Shown piece after piece: positions 45,000 to 55,783 of a stretch of 64,000 nt of DNA (positions are counted from its first letter, which is position 1; each line of letters starts with the position of its first letter). The translations under genes were made by a program, and so were the position numbers. Source of the stretch: Apiospora phragmitis (taxonomy: Eukaryota; Ascomycota; Sordariomycetes; Amphisphaeriales; Apiosporaceae); assembly GCA_038363925.1 (NCBI GenBank), contig JAQQWL010000015.1, positions 2,728,001-2,792,000 on the forward strand. Direction: 5' to 3'. The notes beneath the pieces are model-generated. The model had not been told where the DNA came from and searched no databases. It saw only the letters and a list, made by a program, of their open reading frames with translations.

Positions 45000-46006
45000 T
45001 AGCCGGAGCCTACATCACACTGTCAGAATCGAGAACAAACAAAGGCGTGGTCCTCAGGAAGAGCTCACTGTTGATACTTGGTATGGGTGCAGGATAGATG
45101 GCGAAATCCGGTAACACTTGATTGGAGAGAGGTTCAGTGAAGATCAGGTTCATCTTACAATGCTCTGCACATATCCAGATTATCGAAGGCATCGAGCTGG
45201 AGAGATGCTTGTCCAATGGGGGGAAGAGATGGCGGGCGGCAAAGAAGAGCCTGACAGTCACGCTCTTCTCAAGGCCAATGGGATTGCCACTTCACAAGAA
45301 ACTACCTAGGCTTTCAATCGGTAACTCTTTGTAAAGCCCCTGTGGGGGGCGATGATATCGCAGATTCTATTGCGCTTAGCGGTATATTTCAGGCGCCATA
45401 GGTAGGCTGTTATTAGTGGTGTGACGCCTAAGCTTCAGTTGGAGTGCGGGGTAATTATACCGAGTGCGGGGTATAAAGCAGCCTGGTTGGGATGCACCAG
45501 AGATTCTTCGACCCTTGTTTACTTGTTGCTCTGCAGAGTAAATATGGTGGCCATCAACCGACACGTCTGCGGCGTTGTTGGTCGTAATGTCATACCTGGC
45601 ACCGACAACTCTGGTCCTGACAGGGGCTAATCTAGGCCCTATATTTCTGACAGACCAGTAGTACAAGTTGCGCATCATTTAACGGCTCCGATAATTCGCA
45701 TCTGCATGTTCCTTGAGTTGGATGAGGAACCTCGCTGCGGAGCAAGCTGGAGGATCCCATCGTTTACATTGGAAGCGCAGTCCGAAACTCTTACATGTTC
45801 CATTGGTCACATTTGCTCACTTTTCGAAAGAAAACCGTTAAGTGAATGGGGCGAGGTTGATACGCCAGGCCATCCCCATGCCCGAACATCTTGGCACATC
45901 CACGATGAGTAAGATTCCGGCTGGGCAGCTGACAGCGAGCGCTCTATCTCTACTTGCATCGGACTTGGATGAGGCAGATCTTGATAACGCAACATAACAA
46001 GGCTAT
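45000..46006. other. Intergenic stretch
   Basis: No supported gene on either strand. Confidence 0.4.
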
Positions 46007-46145
46007 GTAAGTAGTGCTTACATGCTTAATGACCAAGTTTGAGAGCGGAGGACCAATACTTCCCACATTCCAACACGCAGACACAACTGCGACAAACAGT
46101 GTCACTTGCTCTCGAGTGGCACGAAATGCTTCGACCACCACGATC
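46007..46145 (+). repeat. Diverged dispersed repeat, copy B
   Basis: Partner of 37488-37625. It ends within ten bases of the HET gene start codon, so in this copy it forms the proximal promoter or leader. Confidence 0.65.
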
Positions 46146-46151
46146 CACATA

Positions 46152-48718
46152 ATGTCTACTCCTACCAGCAACTATAACCTCAGCCTCGAGGTCAGCCGTT
46201 CGGAGAAGAAAAAACGTCGTCTCTCAAACACCCAGGCCCCTCACTCAGTGGATATGCATCTGGCATCTCGAGGAAGGCCGGATGGGCCGGTACTCGGTTT
46301 GGTAGTAGCTACGAGGAGCCTTGGATCGACGTCTAGTATGCGCACACTCGTGGAGAAGTGGAACGCATTGGCTTCCCTTCTAGCTTACCTGGGTATTTTC
46401 GTAGCTCTTGTTGCTTTGCTACCGGTCTTCTGGCCTATGCTATACGTACTACTCGTACTGCTTGGGGTATTCGTTGGATCACCACTACCGCCACTTCTCC
46501 TGGGGAACCAGGTGGCTTTGTTTTGCATTGGGCTGAGCATGTGTTTGGGTCTTGCATCGTTGTGTAGGATTCCAGTGAGGAGGGCTTGTTTACGCGCAAA
46601 TGGGGTAGATCCAGCTTTACCAGCGCTGGGCTGGTTCTCGCCAGGCAAGATGAAAGCCTTATGGTCCGGCAATGAGCTGAGCCAACAGATCAGCAGATCG
46701 TTGGGACACCAAGACGCCCAACAGATGGCCGCTTGTCACGATACCTTGTGTGAAGCCGCCACCGGGGCGCTGATCAGGTCCATGCTGGTGGATTCAGAGT
46801 ACAACACTGGGGACACGGTCGTTCTAACACTCGCAAGCTCATGGACTGGCGAGGAGGGAGTGTTACTCACAGAGACTGGCAAGGCCATGTGGGTAAACGT
46901 GTGCTGCAACATGATCTGCGTCGAGGAATGTTCAAAGTCGTGGAGGGTAGGATTGGCGCTGGTCATCGTGGGCGAGGAACATCTCGAAGTGTGGGTGCGT
47001 CAGGCCACGGGAAACGTCGTCCTTATTGCCCGGGGCCAAAAGGGGCAGAACTGGGAAGTATGGGGTTCCTCTTCTATCCTGGATGCACTTGCCGAGCTGT
47101 CGGACCCGCTAAAGGCGATCGTATCAAACCTGCGAAACACACTCCATACCACTTGTGTGCGAGAAGGCTGTCCCAGGAGGGCTGCCGGAACAGGCGCGAT
47201 CTTATCTAGTACGACAACTACTTGTTGTGCTACGACCATAGGAGGCCTATGCAATGATGTGTTTATCGAACGAACAGTGGAGGGGGTGCACCTCCAGGGG
47301 CCGCATGAGGTAATTGGGACAAAGGACATGTTGGACAAGATACGAAAGCGGATGCAGAGGGTGGTGGATACACCAGGTGTCGAGTCTGTTTTGCCAAGTT
47401 TGGATGAGTTGACTTTGGCGCGGTTGAAAGTGGCGGCTTCACGCAGCGTGTAGAGTCCGGAGGGCCCGACACTGGTCTGGGATTGCGTTGAGAGATCAGC
47501 AGTACCATGGAGCGGCGAGCCCTATCTGGCTATAATTTATGTCTGGAGCATGTACGACGACAAGGCCATAACGGAAGCAGCGATCCGCTTGGCCGAGGAT
47601 ACAGGATTTCGCCACATTTGGTGCAACAGGCTTTGTATAGACCAAACGGACCAGGTTGCGGTGCAGAAGGAAGTGGAGAGGATGGGTGGTATCTACTCCA
47701 CAGCTGCGGCGGTTACGGTCATGATGGAGGACGTGGAGATCAACGACCCAGCCTTGCGCTGCGGGCTGGCTGCGATGGTGACAGTCAGCCGAGACATGTC
47801 ATCGAGGGCCAGGGAGGTGTTGACAGTAGCCGACGCCTATCCATGGAACCAGCGGGCGTGGACCCTGATGGAGGGGAAGTGGGCAAACCAGTTGTTGGTG
47901 GTGTTCAAGCGCCAAATACTCGACCTTGGATGGATGCAGCTGATTGCGGAACACGACAACAGCATTATCAACGCGAATTCAAAGTCTCACCCACCGTCTA
48001 CCACCATTAAACGTATACACCAATACCCCTGGAGTTACATTGCTTGCAGGTTGATGGCAGCTATACGGGAGCGTTCCCGATCCCCCCTTATAAGGGGAAA
48101 CGGATGGGATATCTCCTGCCCCAGATTATGAGTAGGAAGAGTGAAACCCAAGGGGACAAACTGTATGCACTCATGGCATTGGCCGATGGTCCTAAACTTC
48201 CGGACGGACTCGACAGGAAGAACACGCCCGAGGTAATAGTCGGTGCTATCAACGCTGGTTGTATCCTGTGGTCCATCCTGTCCAACTCCGCCTGCAACAA
48301 AGCCCCTATGGAGTGTTGGCTGCCCGATCTCGACCGTGTGGACAATATTCCAGCCTGCACTTCGCGACTGCCCACGCTGGAGCTCCGTGATGCGGCACTA
48401 CAGGTCAAAGGCCACAGAATATTGCCGGTGGAGCTGAGCAGGAGTGCTGGAGTGGTGAGGGTCAGCTGCACTTGCTGCATTCACGTTTGGCCGCTAGGCG
48501 GAGATCTCCCGAGAGTGACGGCAACGGAAGACTGGGTGATAGTGACTGCTACTGCGAACAAGGAAGGGCGGCGTGATCGTTGGGATGCACAGGTATCTGG
48601 GTGCCCGTCCACGGGACCAAGGGGGGCAGCAATCCACCACAAGCTGTGGGCTAGAATGGTCGATACGAACAGGAATATGAACGATTCTATAATCGTAATA
48701 GGAAACAACTCGCAATAG
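46152..48718 (+). pseudogene. Membrane-anchored HET-domain protein, interrupted
   Basis: The start MSTPTSNYNLSLEVSRSEKK leads to three hydrophobic segments (LLAYLGIFVALVALLPVFW, LYVLLVLLGVFVGS, ALFCIGLSMCLGLAS) and a globular part. A TAG at 47451-47453 stops the frame, but the same frame goes on as WDCVERSAVPWSGEPYLAII then YVWSMYDDKAITEAA, FRHIWCNRLCIDQTD and EVERMGGIYSTAAAV, then WNQRAWTLMEG. Those are the three conserved blocks of the HET domain, which triggers cell death in heterokaryon incompatibility. A one-base loss in the C run 48026-48029 precedes QIMSRKSETQGDKLYALMAL, the usual downstream block, and the frame ends at 48718. As written, the membrane part would be made without its HET domain. 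The stop is compatible with CAG to TAG. Confidence 0.75.
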
Positions 48719-49099
48719 GTAAGTGGCCGCGGGGATTATCCCTTCCTATTCCAGCCGGTATTCCTCGTTATCCCAGTGTCTTAGAGGTAATAGATTCACC
48801 GTTTATTCGAGGAGTCGGCATTATTCCCTACTAAGATATCCCGTTTATTCCAAAAATGGTAACACTTACGCCGAGATTCGATAGGGGTCATCAAGACCAA
48901 TCGTCTCTAATTCACTTCTCTTCTCTACATCGTGAAGGGTAGATCCCCTTCATGTTCTTGCCAATACGACACAGCATATAGCCCTTCTCTGGGTGGCGCC
49001 GCCGATCATATCGCGTCGTTCAAGTGCCAGTGATATTCATGCCATTCAGCTCTTGGTCATAATGATATAGCACCCCCGACTAATGTACAGTTTCTTACT
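48719..49099. other. Intergenic stretch between convergent genes
   Basis: No gene. Slightly AT-rich sequence with several TTATTCC-like words near 48740-48850. Confidence 0.4.
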
Positions 49100-50256
49100 C
49101 TAGTTCATATCAAACACGCAGAGCTCAGGTGGGTGGCTCCTCAAGTCTCTGGTCCTCTTCAACGTAGTGATGCCGTCATTGCGGAGTGGACCAAAGGCCT
49201 CCGCTGGGAATAACCAGAAGCCAACGGCGTCTTGGAGACGTCCTCTCAGACCCTCCCACTCCTCCTTATTCAGATACTGGCCCCAGTAGGGAACGCGTAC
49301 GTCAAACAGCGTACAAGTCTTATCTCGGAACCACTTCTCCTCGTTCTCGAGGAATCTCTGCGCCGTAGTCCGATCTACGATGGGGCCTGTCTGCCCGTCC
49401 CAGGAAGAGTACGTCGCATCCGCAGCCAGCAAGACGCGCAGTTCCAGCGGCTCTTTGCGGTTGATTCCGAGAAACTCCTCAAGCTGCCGCCACCGGTTCA
49501 CTGATTCCTGTGGATGGTAGAACGTGGCAATGTGGCCGAGGTCCAGCTCGATGGGTCTAGGGTCCTTTGGGAGTCGGGTAAACGTCTGGAGTAGTGGGAA
49601 GACCGGAACTGCCCGGTTGTGATGGACCTTCGCGTTCCGCCAGTCCAGGCCACCGGCCATGGCCCGCGTGTTGGACTGCTCGATGGACATGATCCACAGA
49701 TGCCGTAGGCTGGATACCGCCTCAGCGGAAGCCTTCCGGGCCGATGTGCTCAACTTCTCCAGAGTCTCCAGATCGAGCCTATTACTCAGCACACGGCTGT
49801 TGGTGGCGAGGTGGAGGACCCCAACACCCCGTGAGTCGTATACCGTCAACTTGGGCAAAAGGTCGACGAGCCAGCCCAATCCATCGTACTTTTGGTCTAT
49901 AGACAAGATATCATGTTCTGGGTTGAAATATAACGGGACGAGGGTATCGAGATTGGTGCACGGAATGCGGAGGCTGAAGAACTCGAGCGCCACTGTCCTG
50001 GACTCGCGACACAAGCGGAGGAGCTTGCTATGACGGTACCTTCTTTGTGCTTCGATCACATATCTATCATATTCATCACCTGATCCGGTTTCTGGGATGA
50101 TTTTTATGGTGATGATGCGTTGTTGCTGAAGGTATGTTGTCCAGATAAGCCTTCGTAGCTCGATCGGGAGCTTGGGGAAAAGTAGAAACCAGTGTCTCTC
50201 GGAACCGCGTAAGAAAGCTTTGGCTCAAAGAGGGGTGTTGAATAGGTTGGAGGCAT
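49100..50256 (-). CDS. 2EXR-domain protein
   Basis: Read from 50256 downward: MPPTYSTPLFEPKLSYAVPR, then FPKLPIELRRLIWTTYL, which is the signature helix of the fungal 2EXR domain, then LLRLCRESRTVALEFF and HDILSID, then about 200 residues with LRHLWIMSIEQS and PIELDLGHIATFYHP. The signature and the long downstream frame are joined only if one T is added to the T run opposite 50178-50181 (TGFYF then FPKLP). The frame before it extends up to an ATG at 50433, so a longer N-terminus is possible. 2EXR proteins are numerous in ascomycetes and have no known biochemical function. Confidence 0.75.
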
Positions 50257-50433
50257 CGTCGATGGTGTTCTATGGTCTGAGAACTGCAATGAGAGCTGTG
50301 GCTGGATGAAAGAGAGAGGGCGTGTGTGAGAGAATGCAAACATGTCTTGATGTGGATGATTGGTAGAAAGTGAATGGAGGGCGATTGTATTCGGGCGCAG
50401 CGATGATGTCATCTGACTCCCGTAACGTGTCAT

Positions 50434-51112
50434 CTCCAGAGAGCCGTGCCATCGATTCTCTGGCAGGAGGAGAAGGTCCGAAACCTCCCTATATGTTGAA
50501 TCCGCTGTTTATATCTGTCAGCATTGTTTCTATTTCAAGAGAAGTTCCCTCCGCGGAACATCTTTTGACTCTAAGAACCTGTAGATCATACTCTTTCTGG
50601 ACGTGGACTCTAGTCAGCTTACACGTGAGCGTCCACCGCATGTCCCCATACGAACAAGTCAGTCCAATCAACTATTATTCCTTGTTCCTTGGCGCTATAG
50701 AATCTGTCCATGGAAGAATATAACTGTAGCCTGAAATTGATCGGGCGGTAATAACATGTCAGGGGTATTTTCAGCTTTGATTCTACTAGTATTGTAAATA
50801 ACATTACCTGATGCGTAGATCGAGCGATGCTTGGTGCATCCTAGCAGGATCATGACCACGAAGGTCGCATCGAAGGAGCTGCACACCCACTACAGCCTCT
50901 TGGGCCAGCCTTGGGTATATTAGGCAGGCGCCTTTGCTTTGATCACGGCCAAAGATCAAGAGATGCTTGGTGGCTATAAAAGGTGCGTTTGCCCCTATCC
51001 GAAGCCTCTCACATCTAACAGCTACTCATATTAAACCACCACACTTTTCATTTTTAAACCAATCAAGATTCACCACCATCGGAGGGTTTGAGATTCCATC
51101 ACGCAGGACAAG
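50434..51112. other. Divergent intergenic region
   Basis: Separates the 2EXR gene from the secreted-protein gene. CT-rich sequence at about 51000-51110 fits a promoter and leader for the latter. No gene seen. Confidence 0.4.
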
Positions 51113-51750
51113 ATGCAGTTACTTAAAAACCTCTCCAATGTCCTCGTGACAGGCCTCTTGGTCACTTCTTCCCTTGCAGAACTGACCAAGGTTCCTCGGT
51201 AAGTCTAATCCTGTGATCGGGGGGCAATGTGTGCTAACAACGGCTTCCCAGTGGTTCCGGTGTCGCCAACGTTGAAAGTAATGTTCTAGACAAGCGGGCG
51301 CGCATCACTGTCGACCAAGGCACGCTCGATAATGCCGGTTCCAACGACGAGCTCTACACCGAGGGATTATCGACCTGCATCGGCGCCGCCGCGGTCGGGA
51401 CGGCTGACGCGGGCGTGCAGGTCGACAAGATCCTGGCGCACGTCAGCGCCGCCAATCCCGACAATGGCGACTTCAACACCCAGCTGGATAGATGGGAGCA
51501 GGCTATCCGGGATTCCATGATGACGGACGTCAAGATCTTCCTCAGCGTGCCCCGCTCGGATGTCGTGCCAGCGGCCTGCCAGGCCATGGCCGATATCATC
51601 GACAAGGCCAAGTCGACCTGTGTGGACCTGGGAGTAGGCTGTTCCACCCTGGAACGCGCGAACGAAGACGTGGACAAGGATCCCCCTTTCGGCACTGTCC
51701 TCATCCAGGCCAACAAGGACGTCTACATGGAGGGCCGAAAGGTCTCCTAA
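51113..51750 (+). CDS. Secreted protein of unknown family
   Basis: Exons 51113-51198 and 51252-51750 (intron GTAAGT...CCCAG, 53 nt) make 194 residues. Residues 1-22 (MQLLKNLSNVLVTGLLVTSS) look like a signal peptide. A dibasic LDKR about 20 residues later could be a Kex2 site, leaving a mature protein starting ARITVDQGTLDNAG. Four Cys residues follow (TCIGAA, AACQAM, STCVDL, VGCSTL), and the composition is acidic and Asn/Asp-rich. The intron sits just after the signal sequence, as is common in fungal secreted proteins. I do not recognise a domain. The frame is intact. Confidence 0.72.
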
Positions 51751-52387
51751 ACAGGTGTCTGCCGCTTACTTGTTACATGCGCGTTCCCTTCCTCTCATTA
51801 ACAGATCATAGGACTCTTACCACCGGCGGAGGTGTGAGAACCACAATTGGGAAAGGGTGGCAAAGTTGATTTCTCTTTGGGTAGATTTGCGCAGCGCCCG
51901 GTGCGTTGAAAGGATACATAAAGTATTCGAGGAATGGGACTACACTCGTTTAAATATAAAATACATCACTTGACCCTTTGACGGCCCTTTTCCAACTCGA
52001 AGGGACGTGAAATGAACCAACTTTTCAGTATGTTCTTCCGAGCTCCCGATAGGGACCTCAGACTAAACAGGCTTAAGTTTAGTAGCGTGCAAGAAGTAGA
52101 CGAAGAGAGGTCAGGTAGCTAGAATACGCATTTATTTAGGCTACTACTATAGCTGAAGGATAAACAGCGTGGTATCGGAAATATAAAGGGTAGCTGTCAA
52201 TGTGGCTGACGTACATGTCAGCCCAGAACATGGCCTCCTCATCATTGTCGTACCTGATGTAGAAATGTTACCAAGTATGACCTAGAGTCGTCAGCATTGA
52301 CACCGTTGTCAGGTCTCGTATTCAAGGGCCCTTGATGCTCCTGTTCGCCTTGGCACAACTAAATCTGACCATTCAAAACGACCTTAG
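51751..52387. other. Intergenic stretch, may hold a first exon
   Basis: No clear gene. A leucine-rich stretch MLLFALAQLNL starts at 52335 and could be part of a signal peptide for the exon at 52388, but the frames do not join with obvious splice sites. Confidence 0.35.
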
Positions 52388-52570
52388 CTGCCTCGTGAGA
52401 TCAGCACCATCTACGAAAACCTCCCCGGATGCCCGAGCCCGGCCCCCACCTCGATCGTGGACCACTTCTGCGGCGCGCCGTGCCCGCCCCAGTCCTGCAT
52501 CACCTCCTACGTCTACCCGGACCGCACCACCACCAGCTGGGTCGACGCTGCCGCGCCGACGGCCAACTAG
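52388..52570 (+). CDS. 3' exon of a small Cys-containing secreted-like protein
   Basis: After an ACCTTAG acceptor the sequence reads LPREISTIYENLPGCPSPAP, then SIVDHFCGAPCPPQSCITSY, then VYPDRTTTSWVDAAAPTAN and TAG, 60 residues. The GC-rich third positions and four Cys support coding. There is an AACTAA branch-point-like word upstream at about 52358. The first exon, presumably with a signal peptide, is not identified with confidence. Family unknown. Confidence 0.45.
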   Translation: MPREISTIYENLPGCPSPAPTSIVDHFCGAPCPPQSCITSYVYPDRTTTSWVDAAAPTAN

Positions 52571-52826
52571 CTACATGCACGTTTAATACGAACAGTTTCC
52601 CGTCTCTCAGTACTATCCTTCTTTCGACTGTTACTCGCCCGCAGAGCCAAGCCGGCTGATAACACCGTCAAGCTCGTTAGGGGTCCGAATTTAGGCTGAA
52701 CGTCATTCATGCCGTGGGATCGCGGACGACCGAGGGCCTAGCATGTCCATATAGCAGTATTACTTGACTATCAGATGCAATAAACCAGTTCTTGCTTATC
52801 CAATGGCTGTTTGGACAAAGGCTCCA

Positions 52827-53809
52827 TCACGAGTCTGCGCGCCCTCTCTTTGTGCCCCTTGGGCCCTCCGTCCACACAGGAGGGGAGGCGGCATTCGTTT
52901 GTTCATACATGACGCTCCTGGTCCTAAGCCAATCCCGCTCCTCACTCATTATGACGCTCGCCAATCCGGCCTGGACCACCAATTTAGTGTCCTCGGGGAG
53001 TGGCTCGCCGCCGGCGTTGCGGGCCTGTAGGATCTCGGCGCGCTGGTCCATCAGCCACGGATGCACTGCCGACACGTAGTCGTGCACCGTGACATATGGC
53101 TTCCCCGAGGGCCGCACAACGATCGGATCCCAGTCCTCCTTGGGGCCCTCCTATCTGCAGCACCCGCACTTGTATGGCCTCGCATCATCTCTCGCTGGTC
53201 TCTGATCTTTATGACCCTCGTCTTCCTCAGCTTCCTCGTCATCCTCGTCTTCTTCTTCTTCTTCGAAATGGTGTTCCCACCAAGCACCGGCCCAGTCGGC
53301 GAGATCGGACGAGTGGACCGTTAAGGGGCTTGTGGCCATGCTGTCTGCCATGGCTGCCTGCGAAACGGGGTGCCAGCTCACGCCGCCGTCGGTGGCCTGC
53401 TCGCAAAATGGCTCCCTGGGGCCGTCGGGGTTAAAGTCCTTGGGCAGGACAGAGATAGCTTCGGATAGGGGCCTTGTAGTAGCCAAAAGAGGCGCCTCGC
53501 CGCGGGGGTGAGCGTGAGGCCGACGGACGCAGGGACTTGTGCGAGATGTGTTACGGTCTCAGCTTGCGAGGTGGTCGAGGGCCCTGATCCAGGCGAATCT
53601 GATGGTATTATGGTTGGCAGGCCCAAAATAATATTTTCAGTCTGGAAGAGTTCGTGGATCGGAGAGATCTGCGTCTCTTCCGAGGAGACTCGCGGTCTAA
53701 TATAACCGGCGCCTAAGTACAAAGCCGCGCGATACCGAATCTGGGAGGAGTTTTAACCCGGGAAGTGCGACATCGAGATGGCATAGTCGGATTGGTCGGA
53801 TACCTCCAT
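52827..53809 (-). pseudogene. Acidic protein with conserved C-terminal region, interrupted
   Basis: A possible two-codon first exon (53809-53804) and intron (GTATCC...CCCAG) precede IRYRAALYLGAGYIRPRV. The frame then slips by one base at the G run 53504-53508 (C run on this strand) into RGEAPLLATTRPLSEAISVL. A stretch of about 25 mostly Glu/Asp residues (HHFEEEEEDEDDEEAEEDEG) follows. After PYKCGCCR a TAG interrupts, but the same frame continues EGPKEDWDPIVVRPSGKPYV and VHDYVSAVHPWLMDQRAEIL to 52827. The C-terminal part looks like a conserved fungal region of unknown function. No cofactor motif seen. Confidence 0.5.
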
Positions 53810-54320
53810 GGCTACAGGGGTTGCCATCTGTTGGTTGTTGATGCATTCGAGGCTATGTAATTAAGATGTAAGGCACGGTGCTTGGTCTCGTTAAGAAGCA
53901 CCCTTGAAATGTCTGTTCAACGTCACCGGACGCATATTCACTAACGATCTAATCTTCTGCAGGTTCTTGGGAAAACACAATAGGTAGATTAGATGTTGCA
54001 GGAAAAGCACCCTAGCAGGGGTCACGTGCTCACGGACCCATTCCTTCTGTCTGTATATAGCACGAGAACACTTCTCTCTTTTGTGCGTATTCTTACTTTC
54101 CTTTAGCTAGCACTTTATGTATCATCTGTTGCTCTCGATCGTGCAACATTAGATGTAAGTATTCTTATTACTACCTAGTAAGGAAAATATCGAGAACCCT
54201 CTCATTAAATGTTGAATTTAACATGCTTCTCGAAACTGGAGTCAGACCTTTCGCAACTGTCCAACACCGTGCACCCCCTGATGAGCCCTTGAAATCAAGC
54301 GCACAAGTCCAACTGCTTCT
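53810..54320. other. Intergenic stretch
   Basis: No gene seen. Confidence 0.4.
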
Positions 54321-54857
54321 TTACTGGAAGTAGAAGATCATGTCAGAATCGTGGATCAGAGTGACGTTATTCGTGCCACGCATGTTGAAGTCCACGGCCA
54401 TTGTATTCGCCATCATTTCCGCCTTGACAAGATCACCTACGTTGAAACGAGTGCCGGCTCCGACGTGAAAGACGGCCATTGGCATAATCTGGTACTTGAC
54501 GTTGGGATAAGGGGCAAATGAGCCCATAGCTGTGGTGATATCGCCACTCCCCGAAGTGTCGATACCGACAAACAGATTGTCTATTGTTTGGGGACAGAAG
54601 ACGAAACCAACATTAACAATGGAGGGGCTGAACTTACTATCCTTGGCATCTGCCATGGTGAATTTGTTCTCCGGCTTACAGGCGGTGTCCAACTGGAAGT
54701 TGCTGAGCTTGCCCTGTCCCGGGTTGGTAGGGGGTTCCAGATCACACGCCACCTGGTTGTAGACAGTCAGGCTGACGCTGGACCCCTGGGTGATGTTACC
54801 CCCGTTGCTGGAGCCCAGGTTGATCGGGACCGACTGAGACCGAGCTGAACATTGCAT
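54321..54857 (-). CDS. Hypothetical beta-rich protein beside the RIP block
   Basis: An intact 178-codon frame begins MQCSARSQSVPINLGSSNGG and ends NVTLIHDSDMIFYFQ. It contains alternating hydrophobic strands (SVSLTVYNQVACDLEPP, IVNVGFVFCPQTIDNLFVGI, VKYQIMPMAVFHVGAGTRF) and looks like a beta-sandwich. There is no signal peptide or membrane segment. No family recognised. The gene ends its upstream side about 250 bases from the start of the AT-rich block and shows no C-to-T damage, so it lies outside the mutated zone. Confidence 0.65.
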   Translation of the reverse strand: MQCSARSQSVPINLGSSNGGNITQGSSVSLTVYNQVACDLEPPTNPGQGKLSNFQLDTACKPENKFTMADAKDSKFSPSIVNVGFVFCPQTIDNLFVGIDTSGSGDITTAMGSFAPYPNVKYQIMPMAVFHVGAGTRFNVGDLVKAEMMANTMAVDFNMRGTNNVTLIHDSDMIFYFQ

Positions 54858-55119
54858 ACTTATTGATCTCGGACAAACCTAGAATTCCGAAGCCGGGAGA
54901 GACGGCATATTCCCATCTGTTCTCTATGTACTTCATTTACCATCTTCCTCCTACTTCTATCACATTGTACGACCAATGAATGGCCATGGATCCAAATACG
55001 ACCTATTCCTTTACAGGTTAAAAAGTGAAAGCGCTGTTCTGGGCCCAAGATTGGCAAGCGTGGGATACCATTTTATGATGGTATAACAGCGAGGTAGTAA
55101 AGTGGACGGTGGTTGCGCC

Positions 55120-55781
55120 TATATACCAAGTATATAGCCCTTGTACTTTATAAGGCCTAGGCTAATTAAATAAACGTAGCCGCTTAACTTGTGCCTTTAC
55201 TTATTTTATTAATAAGTTTAAGTAATCTTTTTTATATTATTTACTTTTTATTTAACCGACTTATAAAGATAAATTAAAAGTATATATTTTAAAGTATTAA
55301 ATTTTAATTAATTAATTATTAATAAAGTATTACGTTTAATAATAATATTAACTCGTTCTCGACTCATTTTATAAAGCTTTTATTAAAGTTTTATAAATAA
55401 GTTTATTCACCGAGAATAATAAAATAGAGTTATAAAAGGCCCGAAGCTTTTAACGGCGACGTAGCATGTAGCACTTTAAAAGTAACTATAAAAAGTCCGT
55501 TTTTTAAAGTCCGCATAAGCTAATAAAACTATAAGCATTCGAATAAAAAGTTATTAAAATTAAAAAATTAAAAAGTTTTTATTACGTAATTATTTTTAAT
55601 ATTATTATATATAAAGTTATCTAATATTTTAAGCTTTTATAAAAAACATAACCTAAGCTTTTAAAAAGCTATTAAAACTTTTAAAAAAGATTAATAGAAA
55701 GTTATAATATATAAAGAAATACGTTAATTTTTAAAAAGTATTATAACAATATTTAAAAATTAAGAGCACTTTTTTTATAAG
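55120..55781. other. AT-rich RIP-altered sequence, unidentified
   Basis: Base composition changes sharply near 55,130-55,160 from mixed to strongly AT-rich. No frame longer than a few dozen codons survives and no element ends are seen. It is probably an old transposon fragment beyond recognition. Confidence 0.6.
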
Positions 55782-55783
55782 TA

